64,000 bases of DNA from Chloroflexota bacterium (lineage in GTDB: Bacteria; Chloroflexota; Anaerolineae; Aggregatilineales; UBA2796), in contig JAJPHV010000079.1 in NCBI GenBank assembly GCA_021325095.1, forward strand, positions 1 through 64,000. Direction: 5' to 3'. Below, one piece after another: positions 39,777-48,923 of the stretch (position 1 is its first letter; the number at the start of each line of letters is the position of its first letter). The notes beneath the pieces are model-generated. The model was not told where the DNA came from. It made no database searches and was given only the letters and a program-made list of their open reading frames with translations. A program made the translations under genes and the position numbers.

Positions 39777-40391
39777 TTAGTTCCGATAATCGCCAATCGG
39801 ACGAACCAGTGACAGACCAGCATGCAGCGCGCTTTGCCAGCTTGAATCCTGGGAAATGCTGGTGAGCGGGCGCGGCAGCGAGGGTTCAACTGCTGGCGGT
39901 TGCAGCGCCAGGCTCCACCACGAGACATCGTGCCACTTGCCCAACTTGTAGCCGACAGCGCGATACACACCCACAGGCTGGAACCCAACGGCGGTGTGCA
40001 GGCTCACGCTGGCCTCGTTGGGCAGTGCAATCCCGGCGTAGACGTTGAAAAAGCCTTGCAGACGTAGCAAGGCGAACAAGGAAGTATACAGGCCGCGCCC
40101 AACGCCCATCCGGTGCGCTCGTGGATCAACGTACACGGTGGCATCAACCGACCACTGATAGGCGGCGCGCTCGCGGTGGCGGCTGGCATAGGCGTAACCG
40201 ACAACACGTCCTTGCCCGTTTTCGCAGACCAGCCAGGGGAACAACCTCAGCGTCTTGCGAATACGTTCGCGCATCTCCTCCACCGGGGGCGGCTCCAGCT
40301 CGAAGGAGATCGGCGTGTTCTGCACATACGGTGCATATATGGCCTGGATCGCCCCGGCGTCCGCCTCAGTGGCAAGTCGGATAGTGGTCAC
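39777..40391 (-). CDS. GNAT acetyltransferase (phosphinothricin acetyltransferase-like)
   Basis: The 204-residue protein has a GNAT fold: [21 protein letters not shown] at the start, the acetyl-CoA loop [21 protein letters not shown], and [29 protein letters not shown] near the end. This is the Pat/YwnH/MddA group, which acetylates amino acids or related compounds such as methionine sulfoximine. Its place between lysJ and hcs suggests an amino-acid-linked role, although it is not a known pathway enzyme. I prefer the GTG at 40391 (GAGGG 7 bases upstream) over the TTG at 40397. A C-terminal tail of about 35 residues is not conserved. Confidence 0.85.
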   Translation of the reverse strand: MTTIRLATEADAGAIQAIYAPYVQNTPISFELEPPPVEEMRERIRKTLRLFPWLVCENGQGRVVGYAYASRHRERAAYQWSVDATVYVDPRAHRMGVGRGLYTSLFALLRLQGFFNVYAGIALPNEASVSLHTAVGFQPVGVYRAVGYKLGKWHDVSWWSLALQPPAVEPSLPRPLTSISQDSSWQSALHAGLSLVRPIGDYRN

Positions 40392-40423
40392 GTGCAAACC
40401 CTCTGTTGAGTCGCAAAGAAGGA

Positions 40424-41593
40424 TCAGGCCAACTCCGGCGCGGCGCTCAATACCTTCTCGATAGCCTGCGCGACAAGTTCCAAGTCCTGCTGCGAGATAA
40501 CCAGCGGCGGCAGCAAACGCAGCACGGTGGCCCCGGCGGGCAGCGCCAGCACGCCCTGCTCCTGCAGCGCCTTCAAGACGGGTGTCACTTTGCTGCGCAG
40601 TTCGATGCCGATGATCAGACCCAGACCGCGCACCTCACGTACCTTGTCGGTGGGCAGGTCGGCCAGCCGTTCGAGCATCCAGCCGCCGAGTGCTGCCGCA
40701 CGCCCTGCTAAGTCCTCGTTCACCAGCACGTCGAGCGCGGCAATGGCAGCGGCACACATCAGCGGGTTGCCGCCGAAGGTCGCGCCGTGCGTCATCGGCT
40801 GCAACTCGCCCACCCGATCCCCGATCAGGCACGCCCCAAAGGGCAGGCCACCCGCAATGGACTTGGCGACGGGCATCAGATCGGGTTCCAGGCCGTAGTG
40901 CTGGTAGGCAAAGAGCTTGCCCGTGCGCCCAAAGCCTGTCTGAATCTCGTCCAGGATGAACATTGCGCCGCGTTCCCGGCACAGCTTTTGCAAGCCGCGC
41001 AGGTAGTCCGCCTGGGCCGGATGCACACCGCCCTCACCCTGCACCGGCTCGACGATGATCGCAGCGGTCTGGTCGGTGATGGCAGCATCGGCTGCGGCCA
41101 GGTCATTGTAGGCAATGTGGGTGTAATTGGGAACGAGCGGCTGGAAGGGTTCGCGGTACTTCGGTTCCCAGGTTGCGGACAACGCGCCCATCGTCCGCCC
41201 GTGAAAGCCGCGCCTGGTGGCGATGATCTCTTTGCGGCCCGTCGCCAGCTTGGCGAACTTGAGCGCCGCCTCGACGGCCTCTGTGCCGCTGTTGCACAGG
41301 TACGCCCGGCGCAGCCCGGCCAGCGCCGTCAGTTTGTCGAGCAGGGCCGCGCGCTTGTCATTGTAGAAAATCTCCGGGCAGCTCATCAGGATGCCCGCTT
41401 GTTCACGGATAGCGGCGACGATTGCCGGATGCGCATGGCCCATATTGGCTGCGCCCTGCCCACCGACGCAATCGATGTAGCGGTTGCCCGCGTCGTCGAA
41501 GAGATACGCGCCCTCGCCACGAACAATGGTCAGCGGGCGCTTCGGATAAACGCCGCTGGTATGTGCATTTTCGATGTCCATGCTGCTGGTCAT
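40424..41593 (-). CDS. lysJ: [LysW]-aminoadipate semialdehyde aminotransferase
   Basis: The 389-residue class III aminotransferase has the PLP loop SGTEAVEAALKFAK, the PLP Asp in FILDEIQTGFGRTGKLFAY and the Schiff-base Lys in VAKSIAGGLPFG. It is close to LysJ/ArgD proteins, which aminate the carrier-bound semialdehyde (or acetylornithine). The ATG overlaps the TGA of lysZ by 4 bases, so the two are coupled, as in other LysW clusters. Because LysX is absent from the window, bifunctional use for ornithine cannot be excluded. Confidence 0.92.
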   Translation of the reverse strand: MTSSMDIENAHTSGVYPKRPLTIVRGEGAYLFDDAGNRYIDCVGGQGAANMGHAHPAIVAAIREQAGILMSCPEIFYNDKRAALLDKLTALAGLRRAYLCNSGTEAVEAALKFAKLATGRKEIIATRRGFHGRTMGALSATWEPKYREPFQPLVPNYTHIAYNDLAAADAAITDQTAAIIVEPVQGEGGVHPAQADYLRGLQKLCRERGAMFILDEIQTGFGRTGKLFAYQHYGLEPDLMPVAKSIAGGLPFGACLIGDRVGELQPMTHGATFGGNPLMCAAAIAALDVLVNEDLAGRAAALGGWMLERLADLPTDKVREVRGLGLIIGIELRSKVTPVLKALQEQGVLALPAGATVLRLLPPLVISQQDLELVAQAIEKVLSAAPELA

Positions 41594-42402
41594 TGGGTAA
41601 TCACCGTCCCTTCGCCTTCCAATGCTGCTCGGATAGGATTTGGTCGCCGCGAGTCGGCCAGGACCACACGCGGTACGCCCACTTCAAGCGCTTCCTGGGC
41701 GGCCAGCACCTTTTTCTTCATGCGGCCCCCCGCAAGGTCGATAGCGCGCGTCATTTCGTTTTTGCCCAGATGCCGGATCAGGCTGGCCTCGTCGGGGAAG
41801 TGCGCCAGCAGGCCCGGCACGTTGCTGAGAATGACCAGCGTATCGGCGTTGATGGCCCCCGCCACCATCGCTGCGGCCCGATCCCCGTCCACATTGAGTC
41901 GTTCGCATTCCAGGCCAAGTGCCAGTGGCGCAATGACCGGCGTGTACCCGGCGTCCAGCAGCAGGCGCAGCAGCGCCCCATTGATCTGCTCGATGCGTCC
42001 GGTGTAGTCGTCGCGGACGACACGCTGCTTGCCCGTCACCGGGTCAATGGCCCGTACCGCGTCCTTGCGGCGTGCCCCCATCAACCGCCCGTCCACGCCG
42101 CTCAGGCCAACGGCATTCACGCCGAGCGACTGCAATTTCGTGACCAGCTGTTTGTTGACCTGTCCTGCGGCAGCCATCGTATAGACTTCGAGCGTTTCGG
42201 GATCGGTATAACGGCTGACATAGCCCGACGGCGACTGGATGGTGCGCGCCGGAACGCCCATGCGCGCCGCCAGGCTATCGGCTGCGGCGCTTGTGCCATG
42301 TACGACGACGACCTGCTGCCCGGTCTGCACCACCGCAGACACGTCAGCGCATACTGCGTCGATGTCCACGCCTGCGCCTCCCCCTACCTTGATTACGATC
42401 AT
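41590..42402 (-). CDS. lysZ: [LysW]-aminoadipate kinase
   Basis: The 270-residue amino-acid kinase of the NAGK family begins MIVIKVGGGAGVD. It carries the phosphate loops VVHGTSAAAD and NVDGDRAAAMVAGAINADTLVILSNVPGL, and GGRMKKKVLAAQEALEVGV. It lacks the extra N-terminal helix of arginine-inhibited NAGKs, as expected for LysZ, which phosphorylates the LysW-linked aminoadipate. The start at 42402 has AGGAGGG 6 bases upstream; the frame continues upstream into the tRNA, which I reject. It is the first gene of the cluster, divergent from tRNA-Glu. Confidence 0.9.
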   Translation of the reverse strand: MIVIKVGGGAGVDIDAVCADVSAVVQTGQQVVVVHGTSAAADSLAARMGVPARTIQSPSGYVSRYTDPETLEVYTMAAAGQVNKQLVTKLQSLGVNAVGLSGVDGRLMGARRKDAVRAIDPVTGKQRVVRDDYTGRIEQINGALLRLLLDAGYTPVIAPLALGLECERLNVDGDRAAAMVAGAINADTLVILSNVPGLLAHFPDEASLIRHLGKNEMTRAIDLAGGRMKKKVLAAQEALEVGVPRVVLADSRRPNPIRAALEGEGTVITQ

Positions 42403-42453
42403 CGCTGTTTCCCTCCTGCGATACGTTTGCTGCGAATGCTCGCCAGTGCGGGC

Positions 42454-42482
42454 TTGACGTTCCTTGCTGGTGCTGCTACAAT
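42454..42482 (+). promoter_or_regulatory. Strong sigma70-type promoter of tRNA-Glu
   Basis: TTGACG (42454-42459) and TACAAT (42477-42482) are separated by exactly 17 bases, and the tRNA begins 16 bases after the -10 box. It lies in the 95-base interval between divergent lysZ and the tRNA. Confidence 0.85.
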
Positions 42483-42497
42483 GCAGCGAGTTTTGTG

Positions 42498-42570
42498 GCC
42501 CCATTCGTCTAGAGGCCCAGGACGTGGCCCTCTCAAGGCCAAAACAGGGGTTCGAATCCCCTATGGGGCA
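42498..42570 (+). tRNA. tRNA-Glu (anticodon CTC)
   Basis: The 73-base gene folds as a full cloverleaf: acceptor GCCCCAT/ATGGGGC, anticodon stem TGGCC/GGCCA around CTCTCAA (anticodon CTC) and T-arm AGGGG-TTCGAAT-CCCCT. The discriminator base is A and no CCA is encoded. CTC reads GAG (Glu). The gene is intact. Confidence 0.97.
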
Positions 42571-43052
42571 CAATAACGGACTGGTAAGTTATCAACCAAG
42601 ACCTATCCTCTCCCAAACAAAAACGCCCTTCCAGGTCTTCTGGAAGGGCGTTCGCGTTTCCTCTCAGTTACGCTAGACGCAGGGCATCACCCTCCATACG
42701 ACCTGTACGGTGGCTGGCTACCTTTTTTAGCTTTAGCCTCGAAGCTGTTGCTTACGAGTTGATGAGCCATTGGTGCGTCTCGCTACTTGATCCATCTGCC
42801 GAATAGCTTCTTGATTGTGGCGTGTTGCCAATGAAAAGTCAACTAATCGTGGTGTAGCAAATTGCACAAACGCGAGACCGCTTTTCTGGGCGAGTGATTG
42901 AACCCGTCTTATACTGCGAGCCTGTCAGTCTTGAGAGATAAACGGCTTGTCATACTTATTCATCGCTTTGGCACACATAGTTGCCACGTAAGGTGTAGAG
43001 GTGTCAACGTAGATACGGATCATTCCAATCGCGTTTCCACTTGCGAGCTTAT
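42571..43052. other. Non-coding stretch with gene remnants
   Basis: No intact gene is seen. On the minus strand two short frames look like debris: one starting MIRIYVDTS near 43021, a motif like the start of PIN-domain toxins but only 32 codons long, and one (about 42720-42900) with the readable stretch LAQKSGLAFVQFATPRL. Base composition is more AT-rich than the neighbours. The first 100 bases hold the tRNA trailer and a hairpin. Confidence 0.4.
42619..42652 (-). terminator. Strong hairpin terminator (minus strand)
   Basis: AACGCCCTTCCAG (42622-42634) and CTGGAAGGGCGTT (42640-42652) make a perfect 13-bp stem with a 5-base loop. On the minus strand it is followed by five T. It may stop transcription coming from the IS remnants or mutS2 before it reaches the tRNA and lysine genes; on the plus strand the U-tract is weak. 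Confidence 0.75.
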
Positions 43053-43158
43053 GACCGAACTGATTCAGACTTTCACGCCAAGTGGTGACGCAAGTTAATG
43101 AGCGCAAAAAACGAGATGATGAGCGGCCAGGAAATTGACGTCTTTTCGGTCAAATCGT
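43053..43158 (-). pseudogene. Second, frameshifted C-terminal remnant of an IS5-like transposase
   Basis: This stretch is a diverged copy of 43156-43260. Its translation gives DRKDV.FLAAHHLVF and then, after a one-base shift, ALINLRHHLA, matching the C-terminal end of the neighbouring transposase remnant. The two copies therefore come from the same IS type, in tandem. Confidence 0.65.
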
Positions 43159-43166
43159 GAACTGAT

Positions 43167-43600
43167 TCAAGCTTTTGGCGCCAACTGGTGACGAAGGTTG
43201 ATCAGGGTAAAGACGAGATGATGGGCCGCCCAGAAATACACGTCCTTGCGGTCATGACGAATGAGCAAGGCGCGGAATTTGTCAATCCAGGCAAAGGAGC
43301 GTTCGCTGCAGAAGCGGCGTTTGTAGACTTGGGCATTGAACCGCCGTTTGCGTCCGCGCTTGATGGTCTTGCGATTGCGTTTGTGCTCGGCCATATTGGG
43401 AATGAGCCGGTAGTTGAAGCAGACGCGGCGCGCGTCATGGGTATCAAAAGCACTATCGGCTGTGCTGCCAGACCCATGCAAAGCTGCCGTCCCAGCTCCA
43501 TTTCCGAAAGTGGTAGTACACGGCTTGCCAACTGCTCTCCTTTTGGTCGGGTCGCTTGGGTCGGCAGCGACCGGCATACGAGCGAATGAAACCGATCTTA
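43167..43600 (-). pseudogene. Deleted IS5-like DDE transposase
   Basis: The C-terminal part, in one frame (about 43167-43435), reads RRVCFNYRLIPNMAEHKRNRKT and YKRRFCSERSFAWIDKFRAL, with the third acidic residue (E) of the DDE triad. The N-terminal part, in another frame (43453-43600), reads WQAVYYHFRKWSWDGSFAWV, typical of IS5-family starts, and ends in a stop. The catalytic middle with both Asp residues is missing. The element is dead. Terminal repeats were not identified. Confidence 0.78.
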
Positions 43601-43681
43601 AAAGGCCGCAATCAAGCGGCCCGGTTGTTGATTAGGTTCGTCAGCAGTGCGGGGAAATTGAACGCAGGGAGAGGTTGAAAG

Positions 43682-46084
43682 TTAGTGGATTTCGGCAAGG
43701 TTAACGACGGTTACGCCGTCGCCGCCTTCCTTCTCGTCGCCGCGTTGGTAATTGCTGACCAGCGGGTGCTGGTGTAGGGCTTCCCGAATCGCCTTGCGCA
43801 GTGCGCCCGTGCCTTTGCCATGAATGATGCGCACGAAGGGCAAGCCGGCCATGTAGGCGGCGTCGATGTAGCTATCCACCTGGCTCAGTGCATCCTCGAC
43901 CTTCGCACCGCGCAGATCGAGTTCCAGCCCCGGCGATGCGCCCCGCGTCATCTGCCGGTCCCGCTCGTTTCGCTCACGTCCCGCTGGCTGTCGGCTGGCC
44001 TTGCGCTCGCTGCGAGGGCGTTTCTCCAGCTCGTCCAGTTTGGCCCGGACGCGCAGCCTTCCGATGGCGACTTCAGCATCGTAACCGGAAAGCTCGGTGA
44101 TCTCGCCCTCCGATTTGAGCGACGACACCCAGACGATCTCGCCCAGGCGGAACTGCGGCTGTTCCGCGTCGATTTCCGGTATATCGGTCACGTTTTCGAC
44201 AGGCGCACCGAGGCTCGACTTCAGGTCGAAGGCTTCCGCCTCAACGCGCTTGATAGCCTCCAATGGCTGGCCCGCCGCTTGCAAGCTGTGGCGCAGCCGC
44301 CGCACTTCCTGCCTCAATTCCTCCAGCTCGCGCTCCGCGATGCGTCGCGTCTCTGCGATCACATCGCGCCGCTCGCTCTCGACATCATCCAGCCGCTGGC
44401 GGAGTTCACGCTTCAGTTCTTCGGCCCGCTCCTGCTGCAGGATGGCTGCGTCGCGCGCTTTACGAGTTTCTTCGCGGGTCCTGGCGAGTTCATCCAGCAG
44501 GTCATCCGCGATTAACTCTTCTGTACCGACCATGCTCCGCGCATCGGCAATGATCTCCTCCGGCAGACCGAGCCGTGTGGCAATCGCCAGCGCGTTAGAA
44601 CGGCCCGGAATGCCCACCACCAGATGGTAGGTCGGGCGCAGCGTTTCCAGGTCGAACTCGACACTGGCGTTGCGCACACCTTTCCGGTCATGGCTGTAGA
44701 CTTTCAGTTCGGGATGATGTGTGGTGACGAGCGTGGTCACGCTGCGATCCAGCAGATAGCTCAGAATCGCGCGCGCCAGCGCCGAGCCTTCGGCGGGATC
44801 GGTCCCTGCGCCCAGTTCGTCCAGGATAACGAGCGACTTGCTGTTCGCTTCCCGCAGGATGTTGATGGTGTTGGTCATGTGTGCGGAAAAGGTCGAGAGC
44901 GACTGCTCAATGCTCTGTTCGTCGCCGATGTCAGCGTAGACGCCCTCGAACACCGACAGTTCTGCGCCTGCGTTCGCCGGAATATGCAGACCGCACTGCG
45001 CCATCAGCGTCAGGAGGCCCACTGTCTTGAGGGCCACCGTTTTGCCACCTGTGTTTGGCCCGGTAATGACCAGACAGTACGTGTCTTCGTCCAGCGCCAG
45101 ATCAATCGGTACCACGGTGTGCGGGTTCAGGAGTGGATGGCGTGCCCCTTCCAGTTTGATCGTGCTGCCGGGGTGCTTTGACCCTTCCCCTGGCCGGAAG
45201 CCGACCAGTTTCGGCGCGGTGGCGCGGATCGCTTCGGCATACTTGGCCTTTGCCAAGATCATGTCCAGACGGGCCAGCCCTTCGACGGTATGGATGATGA
45301 ACTCGGCCTCGTGCCCGACCAGATCGGTGAGTGCTTGCAATATGCGGCGGATTTCGTTTTCCTCTTCGATTTGCAATTCGCGCCAGGCATTGTTGAGTTC
45401 GACGGTTGCCAGCGGCTCGATAAAGATTGTCGCCCCGCTGGACGACGAATCGTGCACGATGCCGGGAATACGGCCTTTGAACTCGGCCCGCAGCGGGATC
45501 ACATAGCGGCCATTGCGCTGCGTGATTAACTGCTCTTGCAAGAACTTAGCCCGGTTGGGGTCGTTGATCAGGTTGGTGAGGCGGCCCTGCAAGCGGTCAA
45601 ACGCCTGTCGCATATCGCGCCGGATGATCGCCAGGCGCGGGCTGGCGCTGTCCACCACGTTGCCGTTGTCGTCGAGCACCTGACTGATCTCACCCTGCAA
45701 GGCGGTACACTCTTCCAGGCTATCGGCGATGTCGGCCAGCACCGGGAACTGCCCGCGCAGCCGCCCCAAGGTCCGGCGGATGGTCGTGGCCCGGCGCAGC
45801 GTGCCGCGAATGTCCAGAAAAGTTTGCGGTTCGAGGATGATGCCATGCGTGGCCTGGGTTGCTGCTTCGCGCACATCGCGCGCGCCGCCCAGCGTCAATT
45901 CTGATTTGGCATCAAGCAGTGCACGGGCTTCCGTCGTTTCCTGCTGCCAGGCCAGTGCCTCGCGCAGATCGCTGGTTGGCGTAAGCTGGCGAATCAACTC
46001 CGCGCCGGCGGAGAAACTCGAATGCCGCGCCACTTGCTCAAGGATCTTCGGCAGTTCGAGGACATTGACTGATTTTTCGTTCAT
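43682..46084 (-). CDS. mutS2: MutS2 endonuclease
   Basis: The 800-residue protein has the MutS core and ATPase domains without the mismatch-binding domain. Walker A is VITGPNTGGKTVALKT and Walker B is LVILDELGAGTDP. A coiled coil follows (about 520-630), then a basic linker, and a C-terminal Smr nuclease domain is present (LDLRGAKVEDALSQVDSY; IIHGKGTGALRKAIREAL). MutS2 suppresses recombination and, in some bacteria, splits collided ribosomes. The ATG at 46084 is preferred; a GTG at 46111 gives nine more residues. The opposite-strand neighbour is moxR. Confidence 0.95.
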   Translation of the reverse strand: MNEKSVNVLELPKILEQVARHSSFSAGAELIRQLTPTSDLREALAWQQETTEARALLDAKSELTLGGARDVREAATQATHGIILEPQTFLDIRGTLRRATTIRRTLGRLRGQFPVLADIADSLEECTALQGEISQVLDDNGNVVDSASPRLAIIRRDMRQAFDRLQGRLTNLINDPNRAKFLQEQLITQRNGRYVIPLRAEFKGRIPGIVHDSSSSGATIFIEPLATVELNNAWRELQIEEENEIRRILQALTDLVGHEAEFIIHTVEGLARLDMILAKAKYAEAIRATAPKLVGFRPGEGSKHPGSTIKLEGARHPLLNPHTVVPIDLALDEDTYCLVITGPNTGGKTVALKTVGLLTLMAQCGLHIPANAGAELSVFEGVYADIGDEQSIEQSLSTFSAHMTNTINILREANSKSLVILDELGAGTDPAEGSALARAILSYLLDRSVTTLVTTHHPELKVYSHDRKGVRNASVEFDLETLRPTYHLVVGIPGRSNALAIATRLGLPEEIIADARSMVGTEELIADDLLDELARTREETRKARDAAILQQERAEELKRELRQRLDDVESERRDVIAETRRIAERELEELRQEVRRLRHSLQAAGQPLEAIKRVEAEAFDLKSSLGAPVENVTDIPEIDAEQPQFRLGEIVWVSSLKSEGEITELSGYDAEVAIGRLRVRAKLDELEKRPRSERKASRQPAGRERNERDRQMTRGASPGLELDLRGAKVEDALSQVDSYIDAAYMAGLPFVRIIHGKGTGALRKAIREALHQHPLVSNYQRGDEKEGGDGVTVVNLAEIH

Positions 46085-46267
46085 AACGACCTGTATGGGG
46101 CTTACTTTCACAACCCGGAGATATGGAAAATTGCAGCGGAGGCGAGGAGAATTATAGCAGATTGAGGCGTAAAGTCAACTGTGAAAGGGTCAGGAAAGAC
46201 AGCCACGGGCGGACCTCAGCGGCGGGTCAACAGCGCCTGGTCGTCGGATAAGCGGTGCGCCTGCCGC

Positions 46268-46296
46268 TTGGGTATGCTTGAGGCTTGCGTTATAAT
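46268..46296 (+). promoter_or_regulatory. Probable promoter of the moxR-DUF58 operon
   Basis: TTGGGT (46268-46273) and TATAAT (46291-46296) are 17 bases apart; the moxR ATG is 48 bases after the -10 box. The -10 box is a perfect consensus. Confidence 0.7.
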
Positions 46297-46343
46297 GCCC
46301 CTTTCGTGAACGTGGCAGTGTTTAGTGGCGAGTAAATGACTGT

Positions 46344-47312
46344 ATGAAACCTGTGCAAATGGTTGCAGAGCGCATCATCGACAACGTAAACCGGGTCATC
46401 ATCGGCAAGCGCTCCGAGATTCGGCTGACCGTGATCGGCCTACTGTGCCAGGGACACGTGTTGCTGGAAGACGTGCCCGGCGTTGGCAAGACGGTCCTGG
46501 CGAAGGCGCTGGCCCGTTCCATCGGGTGCAGCTTCAGCCGCATCCAGTTTACGCCGGATATGCTGCCATCGGACGTGACGGGCATTTCGGTCTTTAACCA
46601 GCAATCGCGCGAATTTGAGTTTCGGCCTGGCCCGATCTTTGCCCAGATCGTGCTGACCGACGAGATCAACCGGGCGACCCCCAAAACGCAGGCGGCGCTG
46701 CTTGAAGCGATGGAGGAAAGGCAAGTCACCGTTGACGGCATCACCTACCCGCTGGCGCAACCGTTCCTGGTGCTGGCAACCCAGAACCCGATTGAGTATG
46801 AAGGGACGTTTCCACTGCCGGAAGCGCAGCTTGACCGCTTCCTGCTGCGGCTGCGCCTGGGCTACCCCAATGCACAGGAAGAAATCGCCATGCTGGACTC
46901 GCAGCAGTTCAAGCACCCGCTGAATGATCTGGGACAGGTTGTGGCGATTGAAGAACTGGAAGCTGCACAAAAGGCGGTGCGCAACGTGTACGTCAACGAC
47001 GATATGAAGCGTTACATCGTGGACATCGTGACGGCCACCCGCAACCAGCCGGATATTTACCTGGGGGCCAGCCCGCGTGGTGCGCTGGCCCTGTACCGCT
47101 CTGCCCAGGCGCGGGCCGCCGTCGCCGGGCGCGATCACGTGATCCCCGACGACATCAAGGCGCTGGCCGAACCAGCCCTGGCGCACCGCGTCATCGTCGG
47201 CCCGACGGCGCGCATCAAAGAGGTGACGGCTCGCAGCATCATCCAGAATTTGCTCAACGCTATTCCTGTGCCAGGAGCAACGGTGGGGCTGCGCCCGATC
47301 ACGATCTCCTGA
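46344..47312 (+). CDS. moxR: MoxR-family AAA+ ATPase
   Basis: The 322-residue protein has Walker [18 protein letters not shown], Walker [25 protein letters not shown] and sensor 1 [24 protein letters not shown], all typical of MoxR. These chaperone-like ATPases help assemble or activate enzyme complexes, usually together with a DUF58 protein. It starts behind a good promoter and its TGA is followed by the ATG of the DUF58 gene one base later, so the pair is coupled. No VWA-domain partner is in the window. Confidence 0.95.
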   Translation: MKPVQMVAERIIDNVNRVIIGKRSEIRLTVIGLLCQGHVLLEDVPGVGKTVLAKALARSIGCSFSRIQFTPDMLPSDVTGISVFNQQSREFEFRPGPIFAQIVLTDEINRATPKTQAALLEAMEERQVTVDGITYPLAQPFLVLATQNPIEYEGTFPLPEAQLDRFLLRLRLGYPNAQEEIAMLDSQQFKHPLNDLGQVVAIEELEAAQKAVRNVYVNDDMKRYIVDIVTATRNQPDIYLGASPRGALALYRSAQARAAVAGRDHVIPDDIKALAEPALAHRVIVGPTARIKEVTARSIIQNLLNAIPVPGATVGLRPITIS

Positions 47313-47313
47313 G

Positions 47314-48549
47314 ATGCCCAACCGACGTAATGCCATCTACGCGCTCCTGATCTTCTGCCTGGTGATGGGGCTGGTGACAGGGCGCAGTTTTTTCTTCAAC
47401 CTGTCTTACCTGTTCGCGGCATTAATGATCCTGTCGTTTGTCCTGTCGTGGACAGCGGTGAACTGGGTGCGCGTGTCGCGGCAAACGCGCGCCCGTCGTG
47501 CTCAGGTTGGCAAGACGCTGGACGAGCAGTTCACCGTCCGCAACAGCAGCCTCATCCCCAAGCTGTGGCTGGAAGCGCGCGACCACTCCGACGTGCCCGG
47601 TCACAATCCGAGCACTGTCGTGCCCATGCTGCTGCCGATGGCCTCCTACCGCTGGACGACGCAGACGGTGTGTATTGTGCGCGGCGAGTTTACACTTGGC
47701 CCGCTGACGTTGATCAGTGGCGACCCGTTCGGGCTGTTCCAGGTCACCCGGCACATCGACGCTACCTCGCGCGTGCTGATTTACCCGGCTACCGTGCCCA
47801 TCTACAACTTCGCCGCGCCGTCGGGGCTGCTCTCCGGCGGTGATGCGCAGCGCCAGCGCGCACACTTCGTGACGACCAATGCGGCGGGCATCCGGGAATA
47901 CGAGCCGGGCGACAGTTTCAACCGCATCCACTGGAAAAGCTCGGCGCGCAAAGATCGCCTGCTGGTCAAGGAGTTCGAGCTAGACCCGTTGGCCGACATC
48001 TGGATGTTCCTGGATATTTCGGCGTCGTCGGTATTCGAGCGTCCCTACTCCGCCGAGGGCCTGCCGATGGAAGAATTTTACATCCCGCCGTCCAGCGTCG
48101 AATACGCCATCGTCATCGCAGCTTCACTGGCGCAATATTTCCTGATCAAAGAGCGGGCGCTCGGTTTCGTGACCTATAACCCGCACCGCACCGTCATGCA
48201 GCCGGATCGCGGCAATCGCCAGCTTACGCGCATCCTGGAGGCGCTGACGGTAGCAAAAAGTGAAACGCCGCTCACCTGCGACCAGCTTATTGCCCTGGAA
48301 GCGCACCACATGGCGCGCGGAACCACCGTCGTGATCATCACCGCTGACCCGACAGATGATTGGATACGCGAGGCGACGCTGCTGGTACGGCGAGGGCTGC
48401 GCACCATCGCTGTCGTGCTAGACCCGGTGAGCTTCGGGGCCAGCGCGCGCAGCGCCGACGAGACGCAGCTACTCCTTGAGGCGAACGGCGTGATCACCTA
48501 CGTCGTGCGGCAGGGCGACAACCTGACGGCGGCGATGAGCCAGCGATAG
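47314..48549 (+). CDS. DUF58 membrane protein
   Basis: The 411-residue protein has two N-terminal membrane helices (about 8-45), a beta-rich extracytoplasmic-type region and the DUF58 signature GIREYEPGDSFNRIHWKSSARKDRLLVKEFE near residue 195. A VWA-like fold follows (DIWMFLDIS) and about 100 further residues. DUF58 proteins work with MoxR ATPases, probably in envelope maturation or complex assembly. Translation is coupled to moxR. No transglutaminase gene follows, unlike in many similar operons. Confidence 0.9.
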   Translation: MPNRRNAIYALLIFCLVMGLVTGRSFFFNLSYLFAALMILSFVLSWTAVNWVRVSRQTRARRAQVGKTLDEQFTVRNSSLIPKLWLEARDHSDVPGHNPSTVVPMLLPMASYRWTTQTVCIVRGEFTLGPLTLISGDPFGLFQVTRHIDATSRVLIYPATVPIYNFAAPSGLLSGGDAQRQRAHFVTTNAAGIREYEPGDSFNRIHWKSSARKDRLLVKEFELDPLADIWMFLDISASSVFERPYSAEGLPMEEFYIPPSSVEYAIVIAASLAQYFLIKERALGFVTYNPHRTVMQPDRGNRQLTRILEALTVAKSETPLTCDQLIALEAHHMARGTTVVIITADPTDDWIREATLLVRRGLRTIAVVLDPVSFGASARSADETQLLLEANGVITYVVRQGDNLTAAMSQR

Positions 48550-48923
48550 ACGGCATTATGGTTGCTTCGGCAAGGCTTCCGCAAGTGAACCAGATGGCGT
48601 GAGAGCGTCCGAGTCAGAGAGTTGGTAGGTGAGTCTGTGTTCATCGCTCCATCCTACCGCGCCCCACCGTCCAATCCACCAGGGATAATCTCACTGCACT
48701 ACCCAACGCCAGCGCTGGTTCGTCATCCAGGCCGCCACCCCCCGAATGCCTGGTTCGCCACTCAAAATTGCCAGAAAGATCGTGGTCAGGCTTGTCCCTA
48801 AAGCATGCCCGTTCCCCGGTGGTTGGATCACTGCCCTTCCCCTCCCACTCTTCTCCCTTCTCCCAGCTTATTCTTCTTCGCGTTTGATTCGCGTCAAGCT
48901 GATCCGGCCCTAGCGGCAGCCCC
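48550..48923. other. Intergenic region with a possible transposase fragment
   Basis: No intact gene is present. The minus strand from 48840 to 48691 can be read as an open frame (LTTIFLAILSGEPGIRG then WMTNQRWRWV, stop) that resembles the N-terminal part of a transposase. The rest is C-rich and featureless. Confidence 0.35.
48691..48840 (-). pseudogene. Possible N-terminal fragment of a transposase
   Basis: About 48 residues end at a TGA at 48691-48693. The pattern LTTIFLAILSG...GVAAWM looks like a conserved N-terminal region of DDE transposases with a helical domain, but this is an impression and no catalytic part remains. Confidence 0.25.

Noticed and set aside
34247..42402. LysW carrier protein within the lysine cluster
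   Set aside because: I looked for a short acidic protein with a zinc ribbon and a C-terminal EDWGE-like end between the genes; none was found.
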